Origin: an uncultured Paracoccaceae bacterium
GTDB taxonomy: Bacteria; Pseudomonadota; Alphaproteobacteria; Rhodobacterales; Rhodobacteraceae
NCBI GenBank assembly: GCA_947495295.1
Contig: CANLYJ010000002.1
Coordinates: 496,001-560,000 of the forward strand
Reading direction: 5' to 3'
Length of the DNA: 64,000 nucleotides
The notes under the pieces are model-generated. The model worked only from the letters and a program-made list of their open reading frames with translations. It ran no database searches and was not told where the DNA came from. The first letter of the stretch is position 1; every line of letters begins with the position of its first letter. Shown piece by piece: positions 42,890 through 51,642 of this stretch. The position numbers and the translations under genes were made by a program.

Positions 42890-44982
42890 CGCGTGGATCC
42901 TTTTAGTTTCAGCCAGATTGCAATCGCAGCGCGCAAGACCCTGCGCCGCCAGTTCCGCGCTGTCGGTCCGTTTGTTGACCAGATCGCGAGGTGCTCCACG
43001 GCACGCTCCGGTTCAATAAAACAGTTACCTTCATAATGAAAATATCGCGGATAGGAAATAAGCGCACCGTAAACAACCGCATCGATGCTCAGTTGTTTTG
43101 ACCTGCGTGCGCAGGGCAATCGGTCTTCGGTCAGACCCCATCCCGCATAGAAGGGCAAACCGTGGCACACAACGCGCATCCCTCTGATCAGGGCTTCGAA
43201 CCCCATCAAGGATGTCATGGTATGAACTTCATCCACCCGCGACAACAGACCGCCGATCGAGACGCGGGATGTCAGCACTTCATCGGCGACTTCAACGGAT
43301 GCATCTTCGCCTTCCCCGTTTTTGCGCAGCCCGGCCAACACATCTGGATGGGGTTTATAGACGATATAGGCATCCAGGTTTTCTTGCCGGACCCGTCGCA
43401 ATAACCCGATATTTGTCTTTATCTCAGGTGACCCAAGCCTGATCGACGCATCTGTCTCAACCTGACCGACAACCAATAGAACACGGTCATGCGTTCCGGG
43501 ACGTTCCCATGTTTCAGCACCAAGATTGTATTTGGTCACATCAAGCTGGATAAGCCTGCGGCGCAGCTCCGCGGCCCTGTTCAACTGATCCTTATCAAAG
43601 GTCTGCGTGTCGAGGATGCGCTCAAGCCGCGATGGCTGGGTCGCATCATAATATATGCCAATATCGTCCACCACCAATGACAGCGGACGCACAAGTTCGG
43701 CCCCCAAACCCGACGAACGCAGAAAACCATCCTCAATCCGCAGGACCTGCGCATCTTCAAACCCGGCCGGCACCGGGGCACTGCCCCAGACAGCAACAGC
43801 ATGGGTCTTGGCCAGTTGGCGGTCCAATTTCGCAGGCTTTGCAAAGGTGACCTCCGACCCTTGCAGGAACGATTTGATAAACGGCCGCTTCCACCGGGAA
43901 AAACCGATTGCGACAACCTGCGGTGGCAACTCATGGCGCTTGCGCCGTTGCAGGCCAATATGCCCAATCGCATATTCGGCGTCGCAAACCTGCATTGCTA
44001 CCGGGTCAATATATCGGGGATACGCCACCAGCGCGGCATGGGTCAGCTGCTCCAGACTTGCCTTTCCGCGTCCATCAGGTTTCGGCAGCGCGTCGGTGGT
44101 CAGACCCCAGCCCGCATAGAAGGGCATGCCAAATGTATGAACCAGCTTGCCGTGGATCAGCCCTTCGAAACCCACCTGCGACGTCACAACATAAACACGC
44201 TTGGACGCCTTGATCAGCGTAGGCACATGGCAATGCTGTGCGATCACCCGAATGCGAGGGTTGCGGCTCAGTTCCGTGATTGAGAAATGCCGCTTGCGCG
44301 GATCAGACCGGCTATCGGGGTGGATTTTTACAAACACCTCCATCCCCGGATTTTCACGCAAGGCAGTGTCCAGCATCGTCTGAAACGAAACCTCATCAGC
44401 CTGACCATAGCGGATCGAAAGGTCGCCGCGCACCTGATCGATGACAAGAACAAAATCCGTATCCAGCGGGATATCGGGATCAGGCGCATTGTTGTATTTG
44501 GTCAAACCAAGGACGCGCCAGCGCGCCATTATGTTCCGCGCGCGCGCCGCTTCAGCATCTGACAGGCTTTCGGGGATAAGCCGAAAAAGCCTGCTCTGTG
44601 ATTGTGCATCATAATAAATGCCACGATCATCAAGAACGAAAGACATTGGAAAATCCCTGCGTCTGGTCGACCGCAGAAAACCATCCTCCAGAATAAGCGG
44701 CTGAATATCACCATCCTGAACCGCAGCAACACGGCGACCCGAAAACTGACGCCCCCAGCCCAGCAATGTGTTGGGTCGCGTGGGCAACAGACGGCTCCAA
44801 AACACGGGCCGCGCGCCCAGTAGCACTTTGACCGCAGCGTTTCGCGTCAGTTCTAGCGAGGTTGCCGCATAGGATGGCCGCTTCCCGGAAACGGCGGCCC
44901 TCGCAAACTCAACCAACCACAGCGGCGCAAGGCGCGCCCGACGTATCGCGCGGGCATCTGGAACAAGGCTGAAACGCGCCAT
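42886..44982 (-). CDS. kpsC: Capsule beta-Kdo transferase KpsC
   Basis: A 698-residue protein made of two related halves: EDGFLRS occurs near the start of each half and PFYAGWGLT near the end of each. KpsC enzymes extend the poly-Kdo linker that joins group 2 capsules to a lysophosphatidylglycerol anchor, using two Kdo-transferase modules (GT99 and GT107). VLVIDQVRGDLSIRYG and VLLVVGQVETDASIRLG are the paired motifs in the two halves, and both also hold an IHPD or KPHPD block. The long 100-base gap before kpsD upstream contains no gene. The linker enzymes imply that the repeat polymer genes are nearby or elsewhere. Confidence 0.95.
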   Translation of the reverse strand: MARFSLVPDARAIRRARLAPLWLVEFARAAVSGKRPSYAATSLELTRNAAVKVLLGARPVFWSRLLPTRPNTLLGWGRQFSGRRVAAVQDGDIQPLILEDGFLRSTRRRDFPMSFVLDDRGIYYDAQSQSRLFRLIPESLSDAEAARARNIMARWRVLGLTKYNNAPDPDIPLDTDFVLVIDQVRGDLSIRYGQADEVSFQTMLDTALRENPGMEVFVKIHPDSRSDPRKRHFSITELSRNPRIRVIAQHCHVPTLIKASKRVYVVTSQVGFEGLIHGKLVHTFGMPFYAGWGLTTDALPKPDGRGKASLEQLTHAALVAYPRYIDPVAMQVCDAEYAIGHIGLQRRKRHELPPQVVAIGFSRWKRPFIKSFLQGSEVTFAKPAKLDRQLAKTHAVAVWGSAPVPAGFEDAQVLRIEDGFLRSSGLGAELVRPLSLVVDDIGIYYDATQPSRLERILDTQTFDKDQLNRAAELRRRLIQLDVTKYNLGAETWERPGTHDRVLLVVGQVETDASIRLGSPEIKTNIGLLRRVRQENLDAYIVYKPHPDVLAGLRKNGEGEDASVEVADEVLTSRVSIGGLLSRVDEVHTMTSLMGFEALIRGMRVVCHGLPFYAGWGLTEDRLPCARRSKQLSIDAVVYGALISYPRYFHYEGNCFIEPERAVEHLAIWSTNGPTARNWRRRVLRAAIAIWLKLKGSTR

Positions 44983-45082
44983 TCAGGTTGCGCCAGAAGC
45001 CGCCAAACGCCGGTCCGTCCAGCCACATGTGACCGACCCATGGTCAAAACGACCCGCGCATCTCGCGGTCTTGGGGGGCAGG

Positions 45083-46216
45083 TCAATTCGCAAGGTTTGA
45101 AGCCCCTGATGCGGCACCCAGCAAAGGGGACAGAAGAACCGAAAAGAACCTTTGGAAATCGGCCCCACCAGCGGATTCAATATATGTGATATCTGTCGGC
45201 TCCAGCCGGAACATTCCCGCCAAAAGAAAGGCGTCAGGCTTTGAAAAATCCAGCCGATAGGCCAACCCAACAGGCGCGCCGGACTGGTTGTCCGGGCGGG
45301 TTGGCCGAAACACATAAACCGATCTTGCCTGCGCAACCGTGTCTTTCAGGCCGCCGACCTCTGCCAGCAGGAAACCAAGATGCGCCTGCTCCAACGGGAT
45401 TTCGACATTGCCGGGCTGAACGACGCCACCATAGACCGCGAAACGGCGCGGGACATGGGTCACATTGACGATATCGCCCGGCATAATGACAACGTTATTG
45501 TGCGGTCGCGCAAAAATCTCCGAAAGCGACAGGGTCGCTGATGCCGATGCACGCTGGATGGTGACTTTTGTTTCCCAAGGCGCGTTAGAGGTACCACCGG
45601 CCTGCGCCAGCAGATCAAGCAATCTGATGCCTCCCGACGGTATGGTTGCGCGTCCCGGCGACCCGACCGCCCCCAACACAGTCGCCGACCGGGATTGCGT
45701 TTCGACGATTGTGACCGCGATTTCGGGCTCAACCGCCTGACCTTTGTAGCGCCCCAGCAATTCCGTCCGCAATTGGGCGATTGTCAGGCCGCTGGCCTTG
45801 ATCGTCCCTGCATAAGCGACCGAGATATTACCCGAATTCGACACCGCAACTTTCAGGGCCGTGTCCCTTTGCCCCCCACTGGCGAACAGGCCGTCTTCGG
45901 CGACTTCCCAGATACGGATTTCAAGCTGATCACCAACGCCGATGACCTCATCGGTTCTGCGAAAACCCCTGTTTCGGAATGCGTTCGGAAAGTTCCGCGT
46001 CGAAACGTCGGATGATGGCAGGGTCGACGCGGAAACATCAATGATGCGGAAGGGCAGAACGTCATCTGGATTGGATACCGTGACCTCAGCTGCCTCAGCA
46101 ATGGCAGCATCGCTTGGCCCAAAGGATGGAATGGCTGAACAACCGGCAATTGTCGTAATAAGGGCGCAAAGCAATATGCGCGATTTTACTATCGCTAGCA
46201 TCAGGCGTTGCATCAT
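45083..46216 (-). CDS. kpsD: Capsule export outer-membrane protein KpsD (Wza-like)
   Basis: A 377-residue polysaccharide export protein. The N-terminus has a lipoprotein signal (LLCALITTIAGCSAIPS, lipobox IAGC). The poly-export domain follows (VIGVGDQLEIRIWEVAEDG, then ISVAYAGTIKASGLTIAQLR), and then SLBB-like repeats (SATVLGAVGSPGRATIP; RFAVYGGVVQPGNVEIPLEQ). It forms the outer-membrane or periplasmic channel for capsule. ATGA overlap with kpsS upstream. It is shorter than E. coli KpsD (about 550 residues) and more like the OPX proteins of other alphaproteobacteria. Confidence 0.92.
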   Translation of the reverse strand: MMQRLMLAIVKSRILLCALITTIAGCSAIPSFGPSDAAIAEAAEVTVSNPDDVLPFRIIDVSASTLPSSDVSTRNFPNAFRNRGFRRTDEVIGVGDQLEIRIWEVAEDGLFASGGQRDTALKVAVSNSGNISVAYAGTIKASGLTIAQLRTELLGRYKGQAVEPEIAVTIVETQSRSATVLGAVGSPGRATIPSGGIRLLDLLAQAGGTSNAPWETKVTIQRASASATLSLSEIFARPHNNVVIMPGDIVNVTHVPRRFAVYGGVVQPGNVEIPLEQAHLGFLLAEVGGLKDTVAQARSVYVFRPTRPDNQSGAPVGLAYRLDFSKPDAFLLAGMFRLEPTDITYIESAGGADFQRFFSVLLSPLLGAASGASNLAN

Positions 46217-47487
46217 GCCCGCGCTTTACGGCGCGCGCCTATCCTGATCGTTTGTCGGTTCAGCTCTTCCAAAATCTCTGCAATCGCTATTTCCCGCCCG
46301 GTTGCAACATAGAAATCACCGGGGATCAAGCTTTGCATCTTTAAATCGGCAATGAATGCGTCGATCAAATCCTGCCGTTTTGCCTGCCGCGCCTGTAGGA
46401 ATCTCTTGATATCGGATCGCGTTTCGCCGGTGGTAACGACGGCTTCATGGCGAAAAATCGCGTCGCCCAGAACCAAGATCGGGATACCGTTGTGAAGCGC
46501 GGAAAAGGCTGATGTCGAATTGATAAGGATCATCCCGCTTGCATTGGCGGCAAGTTTGCCCATCTGCCCGGCGGCGATCACCTGAACAGATTGCGCAGGG
46601 AACCCCATTTGCTTGGCCTGTCGCAGAATATGGCGTTTTAGACGCGCGCCATTGCGTTCAAGCGGATGCAGCTTAAAGACGATCTGTTGTTTTACCGGCG
46701 AGTCGGCCTGCGCCTCTAGGCAAGCATTGATCAGCTTTTTGGTATTCCACCCGCGCGAGGCCGTCTGGATCTGACTGTCATGGGACACCTGCAAAGGCAC
46801 CAGAACATAGCCCGCGTTGCGGTATAACCGGCTGATGGCCCGCGCTTCCGTGGCATGTGCGGCGGTACGTCGCGCCATATGGGCCGCCCACGACCATGCC
46901 AATGGCAGCGGATGTTCCTTTGCACGGTGGAACAGGTTTTCTTCCGACGCGCCCGAGAACGTATCCCTGCTCAGGTAGTATAACGCACCCCAAAAGCATT
47001 GCGTGCGAAACGACGAAATCCCCGGCACGGGTTTTCTAAGTTGCGTATCAGCGCTCGTGAACATTGGGCTTTGGTCACAGCGCGACCAATTCGTCAGTGG
47101 CGAATGCTGATTGTTCCCCCCCGGTTCGCAGGTGATGTAACCCGACCGAAGATAGCCTTCTTCAAGGCTGATGACATTGACGCCGTATTCCTTCGCAACG
47201 CGCCGTGCGACCTGGTGAATTGGGCGGTTGGCACCAAATAGAATGATCGCCTCCGGCCAGTTCTGCGCGATGTCGGCGCGAAAATGTGCTTCCCAATCTG
47301 AAAGGTCCCCGGCGAACCGGATGCAGTTATCATGCTTCGCGAAAAGACGGTCTCCGGCATTAAAGGTAAACCGCTTCACGGAAAAACCCTGCTGCGAAAA
47401 CGCCTTGTACATCTCGGCAAAAAACGGGCCGACCGGTCCTTGGAGCAGGACGATCTTCCTCGGCGCGCCGGCGATCGACAGATTCAT
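46213..47487 (-). CDS. kpsS: Capsule alpha-Kdo transferase KpsS
   Basis: A 424-residue protein of the KpsS family, which adds the first Kdo to the lysophosphatidylglycerol anchor. Family blocks are IVLLQGPVGPFFAEMYKAFS, FTFNAGDRLF, INVISLEEGYLRSGYIT-like (here VISLEEGYLRSGYIT) and VLVPLQVSHDSQI. FKLHPLERNG provides the His-containing nucleotide-sugar block and MILINSTSAFSALHNGIPIL the C-terminal one. It is the first gene of kpsSDCEMT. The operon's control region is the 540-base gap upstream. Confidence 0.93.
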   Translation of the reverse strand: MNLSIAGAPRKIVLLQGPVGPFFAEMYKAFSQQGFSVKRFTFNAGDRLFAKHDNCIRFAGDLSDWEAHFRADIAQNWPEAIILFGANRPIHQVARRVAKEYGVNVISLEEGYLRSGYITCEPGGNNQHSPLTNWSRCDQSPMFTSADTQLRKPVPGISSFRTQCFWGALYYLSRDTFSGASEENLFHRAKEHPLPLAWSWAAHMARRTAAHATEARAISRLYRNAGYVLVPLQVSHDSQIQTASRGWNTKKLINACLEAQADSPVKQQIVFKLHPLERNGARLKRHILRQAKQMGFPAQSVQVIAAGQMGKLAANASGMILINSTSAFSALHNGIPILVLGDAIFRHEAVVTTGETRSDIKRFLQARQAKRQDLIDAFIADLKMQSLIPGDFYVATGREIAIAEILEELNRQTIRIGARRKARA

Positions 47488-48025
47488 CTTATCAAAAAAG
47501 ATCTCGCCGACTCCATCTCGTCTGGGTTGAGTTTTGCAATTAAACTACGCTTGGTTGAAACTCAAGGCTCGACTCGCTCAAAAGTTATCTCAACCATGAG
47601 GGATTTCAGACCCTTATGCTAGATACGGCCAGCAGACCCGCATAAGAATCGCAGTTCGATATCAGAATATCGAATAAATAAAGGCTTTAAAGCTATGTTT
47701 GCCTGTTCCGGCAGCAGCAGCGAAACTCCGCTAACCGGCCGCTTGATCTCGCTGATCCAGCTTAGGTTGTGGCACCTTTAAGTAGAGTAATCGGTTGATT
47801 AGAAACATATTTTCTGTGCCCTCAAAAGCCCTGACATCGGCGCTTAATATCAAGACAGGCTCGACAACTTTTGCGATAGATCAACCATAGGCAGTGGAAC
47901 GCAGCGCCCGAATGACTATCGGTGCCCGGAAGCGTCATTCGCAACGCTGATCCATGGCGCAAACAGGATCGCGGCCGAACCGGGGCACACGGCAAGGAAA
48001 GCCGGTGCCGTTGGCTGACCTGGGG
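47488..48025. other. Capsule operon control region, no gene seen
   Basis: A 538-base gap, AT-richer than its flanks, between the start of kpsS and the end of serB, both on the minus strand. I see no credible gene on either strand. It holds a perfect palindrome, TTCGATAT-CAGA-ATATCGAA at 47655-47674, about 170 bases before the kpsS start, which could be an operator. A weak 7-base stem (GAATGAC/GTCATTC, 47910-47940) lies nearer to serB. Confidence 0.5.
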
Positions 48026-48030
48026 TCAGC
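48014..48030 (-). terminator. Small hairpin at the serB stop codon
   Basis: GCTGACC and GGTCAGC pair around a 3-base loop and include the serB stop codon. It is a weak terminator candidate without a T-run. Confidence 0.35.
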
Positions 48031-48901
48031 TTGCAAAATCATCGCGGCTATACCCTTGCAGGTACAGCAACGCAGTCAGGTCGCCATGATTGACCCGGAT
48101 ATCGCATTGCGCCTGCACCGATGGTTTTGCATGCAGGGCCACACCGGCCCCGGCCCGCGTCAGCATACCCAGATCATTGGCCCCATCGCCCACGGCCAGA
48201 ACATCATCCACCGCAATCCCGCGCTGGGCGGTGATCTCTTCCAAGGCCTGCACCTTGGCCGCCTGTCCCAGAATGGGGACACCCGGCGCGCCCGTCAGCT
48301 TGCCATCTGCAACCAAAAGCGTATTGGCGCGGTTTTCGTCAAAACCCAACTGCGCGGCTACCTTTGCCGTGAATGCGGTAAACCCGCCAGAGACAAGCGC
48401 GGCATAGGCCCCGTTTGCCTTCATCGTTGCGACCAACACCTTCGCCCCCGGCATCAGGCTGATCCGCTGGTCCAGCACCTGATTGATCACGGCTTCTGGC
48501 AATCCTTTGAGAAGCCCGACCCGTTCACGCAAAGCGGCTTCGAAATCCAGTTCCCCGTTCATCGCCCGCGCCGTGATGTCAGCCACCCGCGGCCCGACCC
48601 CGGCTTCGGCGGCCAACTCGTCGATACATTCCTGCTGGATCATGGTGCTGTCCATATCCGCCAGCAGCATCTTCTTGCGCCGGTTTGTGCCAGGCTGGAT
48701 GACCAGATCGGTCCGGGTCTGTTGCAGATCCGCCCAAACCGCCCATTGATTGTCGGGCAATTGGGGGATGTTGAACTCGGCCGCCTCATCAGGGGCAAGC
48801 CACAACGCATCGCCCCCGCCCCACGCATTGCGCAGACTGTCGACCAATGCACGGTCAAGGTTGGGCGTGGCAGGCGAGGTGAGCAAGGTAACAGTAAACA
48901 T
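48026..48901 (-). CDS. serB: Phosphoserine phosphatase SerB
   Basis: The last enzyme of serine synthesis, hydrolysing O-phosphoserine. The 291-residue HAD protein has motif I LLADMDSTMIQQECIDELA (nucleophile Asp in DMDST), motif II ALVSGGFTAFT, the Lys in GQAAKVQALEEI and motif IV VLAVGDGANDLGML. The N-terminal 80 residues form the ACT-like domain often found in proteobacterial SerB. The start ATG begins MFTVTLLTSPATPNLD. serA and serC are not in the window. Confidence 0.95.
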   Translation of the reverse strand: MFTVTLLTSPATPNLDRALVDSLRNAWGGGDALWLAPDEAAEFNIPQLPDNQWAVWADLQQTRTDLVIQPGTNRRKKMLLADMDSTMIQQECIDELAAEAGVGPRVADITARAMNGELDFEAALRERVGLLKGLPEAVINQVLDQRISLMPGAKVLVATMKANGAYAALVSGGFTAFTAKVAAQLGFDENRANTLLVADGKLTGAPGVPILGQAAKVQALEEITAQRGIAVDDVLAVGDGANDLGMLTRAGAGVALHAKPSVQAQCDIRVNHGDLTALLYLQGYSRDDFAS

Positions 48902-49103
48902 GTGCGTCCTTTGGCAGTGCGGGGCAGCGGCGGTCTAGCTGTATTTTGGCCGCTCTGAAAGGGTAGGCGTCAGACCCGATACGGGGCCGGGCGCATCCAG
49001 ACGGTCGCACAGCCCGGATGCAGCAGCAGCGTCAAAGATCCTAACGCCGCATTTACCTTTGCACCGCGCGCCGCGTTAACAGGGGGGCGTGGCGTTTTGG
49101 GGT

Positions 49104-49142
49104 CCGACGTTTTGCCGACGTTCCGCCGACGCTTTGCCGACC
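49104..49142. repeat. Tandem 11-base repeat, about 3.5 copies
   Basis: CCGACGTTTTG, CCGACGTTCCG, CCGACGCTTTG and a partial CCGACC follow each other head to tail. The differences are confined to the 3' part of each unit. Confidence 0.7.
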
Positions 49143-49240
49143 GCGCAAATCAAAGGAAACGCCCGCATTAACACATGATTCGGCGATCACCGCGCGGTGC
49201 CGCCTCGTGCAACACCACCGGACGTTGCGTGGGCCTCGGG

Positions 49241-49254
49241 TTGATCGGGATCAA
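49241..49254. promoter_or_regulatory. FNR/FnrL-type binding site
   Basis: TTGATCGGGATCAA matches the FNR consensus TTGAT-N4-ATCAA perfectly. It lies 76 bases before the ATG of the HemG-like gene, compatible with activation under low oxygen. Confidence 0.7.
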
Positions 49255-49329
49255 GGTTCAGTTGCGCAAGGCGGTCAATACTCTCCTCATGCCGGTGATG
49301 CCCACCGGCCATCAGGAAAGGATCGCGCC

Positions 49330-49851
49330 ATGACAACAGCGATTATCTATGAGACGCTTGAAGGACAAACCGGCAAAATTGCCAGTTTCGTCGAAGACGT
49401 TTTGCGAAAGATGGATGAGGACGTCACCCGCATCGACACTGCCGATAAAATGGCGTCTGTGTCCTTCGATGGGATCAAAAAGGTGATCCTGGCCGCGCCG
49501 GTTCACGAGCGGCGGCACCCTGCATCATTTGAGGTATTCGTCGGCGCCAGCCGCCGCGATTTGGCTGCGCGTAAAACCTTGATGATCTCGGTCAGTCTCA
49601 GCGCGGCCTTTCCAGAAGGTATTGAAGAAGCTGGGGAATATGTCACTGAGTTTGAAATGCGGACCGGGTTTAAATCAGACGTGACGATCCTTGCAGCTGG
49701 TGCCGTGCGACCCAGCGGATATGACTATTTCCAGCAACAGGTCATCCGACACGCCGTGCTTGGCGACCGCTATCAGGAGCTTGGCGGCGGGGTGCAGGAG
49801 TTTACCGATTGGGATGCGCTTGCTGACGGGGTAGAGGCATTTATGCGCTGA
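49330..49851 (+). CDS. Flavodoxin-domain protein, HemG-like (protoporphyrinogen oxidase family)
   Basis: A 173-residue flavodoxin-like protein. The FMN-phosphate loop is IIYETLEGQTGKIASFVEDV, close to the start of E. coli HemG (S-T-x-DGQT-x-x-IA). VILAAPVHERRHPASFEVF occupies the isoalloxazine side and QEFTDWDAL matches the HemG C-terminal TDW motif. HemG oxidises protoporphyrinogen IX with quinones as acceptor. Most Rhodobacteraceae rely on HemJ or HemN-linked routes, so this assignment is probable, not certain. ATG 49330 follows AGGAAAGG. An FNR box upstream suggests control by oxygen, which fits anaerobic haem synthesis. Confidence 0.7.
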   Translation: MTTAIIYETLEGQTGKIASFVEDVLRKMDEDVTRIDTADKMASVSFDGIKKVILAAPVHERRHPASFEVFVGASRRDLAARKTLMISVSLSAAFPEGIEEAGEYVTEFEMRTGFKSDVTILAAGAVRPSGYDYFQQQVIRHAVLGDRYQELGGGVQEFTDWDALADGVEAFMR

Positions 49852-49912
49852 TCCAATATGCGCTGGTACAGTCGATATGCTAAACTGAGGCGCGGATCAC
49901 GAGGAGCCGATC

Positions 49913-50380
49913 ATGAGCCATGTGCGCTATCGCAAGCTGACGGTTGACGACTATGCCGATGCTGCCGCCCTTTATCTGGAACTGGCCGGGGATCATCCAG
50001 TGATTTCAGGGGTTTGGGGCGAAGACCGCTTTGCGCAAATCCTGCATCACGACGGCACAAACCTTATCGGCGCAGTGGTTGATGGCACGGTCACGGCCAT
50101 GGCAACGCTGCATATTCTGCCCAACATGACATATGACGGACGCCCCTATTGCCTGATCGAAAATGTGATCACCCATCACGCGGATCGCGGGCAGGGATAT
50201 GGGCGCGGCGTATTGGATTATGCCGCCCGGCTGGCATGGGATGCAAAGGCCTACAAGATCATGTTGCTGACCGGGCAGGGCGGTCTGGCGCAGGAATTCT
50301 ATCGCAAATGCGGCTATGATAGCGATGAAAAACAAGGGTTTATCCTGCGCCGCAACCTGGTCCGGGAAAAGCTGGACTAG
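49913..50380 (+). CDS. GNAT-family N-acetyltransferase
   Basis: A 155-residue GNAT protein. RYRKLTVDDYADAAALYLEL begins the fold and the acetyl-CoA loop is HHADRGQGYGRGVLDYAARL (R-x-x-G-x-G/A type), followed by KIMLLTGQGGLAQEFYRKCG, the usual C-terminal half. The acceptor is unknown. The last base triplets share CTAG with the stop of the convergent rhodanese gene, so both genes end on the same four bases. Confidence 0.85.
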   Translation: MSHVRYRKLTVDDYADAAALYLELAGDHPVISGVWGEDRFAQILHHDGTNLIGAVVDGTVTAMATLHILPNMTYDGRPYCLIENVITHHADRGQGYGRGVLDYAARLAWDAKAYKIMLLTGQGGLAQEFYRKCGYDSDEKQGFILRRNLVREKLD

Positions 50381-50751
50381 TCCTCGGTGGGGCCTCCGGC
50401 ATCTTTCCAGTCACCAAAACCGCCGATATTTGTGACGGTCTGATATCCCATCTCTTTCAGCGTTTTCCCGGCAAGGGCTGCCTGACCACCCGCACCGCAA
50501 ACCAGGTAGATATCAGCATCCTTTTGCAGGGCCGCGTTATGAAAATCCGTTTCGGTATCGGCGGTGAATTCCATCATGCCGCGCGGGATGCGATGGGCGC
50601 CTGCAATGGTGCCGGTCTTGGCAATTGCGGCACTGTCGCGGACATCGACAAAAACTGCCCCGGTCGTGCCATGTTTTGAAATAGCCTCTTTCGCGCTGAG
50701 TCGCGGGACGGCGGCATTGGCCTCTTCCATGTAATGCTTGGACGATTTCAT
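50377..50751 (-). CDS. Single-domain rhodanese (sulfurtransferase-like)
   Basis: A 124-residue rhodanese-fold protein. AVFVDVRDSAAIAKTGTIAG then AHRIPRG give the first half; the active-site loop is YLVCGAGGQAALAGKTLKEM with the catalytic Cys, and GYQTVTNIGGFGDWKDAGGP is the typical end. I place the start at ATG 50751 because GGAG lies 8 bases upstream; an ATG at 50775 would add 8 residues. Convergent with the GNAT gene, sharing the CTAG stop. Confidence 0.85.
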   Translation of the reverse strand: MKSSKHYMEEANAAVPRLSAKEAISKHGTTGAVFVDVRDSAAIAKTGTIAGAHRIPRGMMEFTADTETDFHNAALQKDADIYLVCGAGGQAALAGKTLKEMGYQTVTNIGGFGDWKDAGGPTED

Positions 50752-50838
50752 CGGATTCTCCTGATTGTTTTGCAATGGCAGACAATACTATCTGATCCGC
50801 CACGTCCATTCACAACATATTGAAAAGACGAAAAAAAA

Positions 50839-50859
50839 GCCCGGACACAAGGTCCGGGC
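50839..50859 (-). terminator. Rho-independent terminator of the response regulator gene
   Basis: GCCCGGAC and GTCCGGGC form an 8-base GC-rich stem with a 5-base loop, followed on the minus strand by eight T residues (plus-strand A at 50831-50838). It lies about 100 bases after the response regulator stop. That gap also holds a second, longer ATTGGCGGT/ACCGCCAAT stem. Confidence 0.85.
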
Positions 50860-50955
50860 AAGTCCAACAGGGAGGATGGAGATGTAACCCGATCTCCGGC
50901 GGGAACTCTTGCGATTGGCGGTCAGGACAGGGAGGCTACCCAACCGCCAATCTTA

Positions 50956-51642
50956 CTACGCCACTAATCTATACCCACCAGATTCGGTCACAAGAAGGCG
51001 GGCATTTGACGGATCTGGTTCTATTTTTTGGCGAAGCCGGTAGATATGTGTCTCCAGCGTATGGGTCGTGACACCGGCATTGTAACCCCACACTTCGTGG
51101 AGAAGCACGTCACGGGCCACAACACCTTCGGTCGACCGGTAGAGGAACTTCAGGATGTTGGTTTCTTTCTCGGTCAGGCGGACCTTTTTGTCATCCTCGG
51201 TCACCAGCATCTTTTGCGCAGGCTTGAACGTGTAAGGCCCAAGCTGGAAAACGGCATCTTCGGATTGTTCATGGGTGCGCAACTGGCTGCGGATACGGGC
51301 CAACAAAACAGGGAACTTGAACGGTTTGCTGACATAATCATTGGCACCGGCATCAAGGCCCAGAATGGTATCTGCGTCGCTGTCCTGCGCCGTCAGCATC
51401 ACGATCGGGCATTTGACACCCTGCTTGCGCATCAGGCGGCACAATTCGCGGCCATCCGTGTCGGGCAGACCCACATCCAGGATCATCAGGTCGTACAGAC
51501 CTTCCTTGGCTTTCACCATTGCGCTGGCGCCGTCATCGGCTTCGAAGACATCAAAGTCCTCGGTCATCAGCAGCTGTTCACCCAGCGCTTCGCGCAGGTC
51601 ATCGTCATCATCGACGAGCAATATTCTTTTGAGCTGTGCCAT
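50956..51642 (-). CDS. OmpR/PhoB-family response regulator
   Basis: A 228-residue two-domain regulator. The receiver domain starts RILLVDDDDDLREALGEQLL with the acidic pocket, the phosphorylated Asp in LMILDVGLPDTDGREL, the switch Thr in VMLTAQDSDADT and the Lys in DYVSKPFKFPVLL. The C-terminal winged helix is of the OmpR/PhoB type (RLTEKETNILKFLYRSTEGV, ending THTLETHIYRLRQKIEPDPS). No histidine kinase is adjacent, so it is an orphan here. ATG 51642 follows a GGAG at 7 bases. It is not CtrA, whose start and middle differ. Confidence 0.92.
   Translation of the reverse strand: MAQLKRILLVDDDDDLREALGEQLLMTEDFDVFEADDGASAMVKAKEGLYDLMILDVGLPDTDGRELCRLMRKQGVKCPIVMLTAQDSDADTILGLDAGANDYVSKPFKFPVLLARIRSQLRTHEQSEDAVFQLGPYTFKPAQKMLVTEDDKKVRLTEKETNILKFLYRSTEGVVARDVLLHEVWGYNAGVTTHTLETHIYRLRQKIEPDPSNARLLVTESGGYRLVA

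Larger units (their letters stand above)
48902..49329. other. Divergent control region of serB and the HemG-like gene
   Basis: A 428-base gap without a credible gene. It contains the tandem 11-base repeat (49104-49142), a perfect FNR box (49241-49254) and a GCCGGTG/CACCGGC hairpin (49291-49309) just before the HemG-like gene's ribosome site AGGAAAGG. The region must hold both promoters. Confidence 0.5.

Noticed and set aside
44983-45336. A 117-codon minus-strand frame overlapping the kpsC-kpsD gap
   Set aside because: It mostly overlaps the 3' part of kpsD in another frame, is rich in Arg, Trp and Pro, and has no motif or ribosome site.
47954-48958. A 334-codon plus-strand frame opposite serB
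   Set aside because: serB on the minus strand has all four HAD motifs. The plus frame has no family features.
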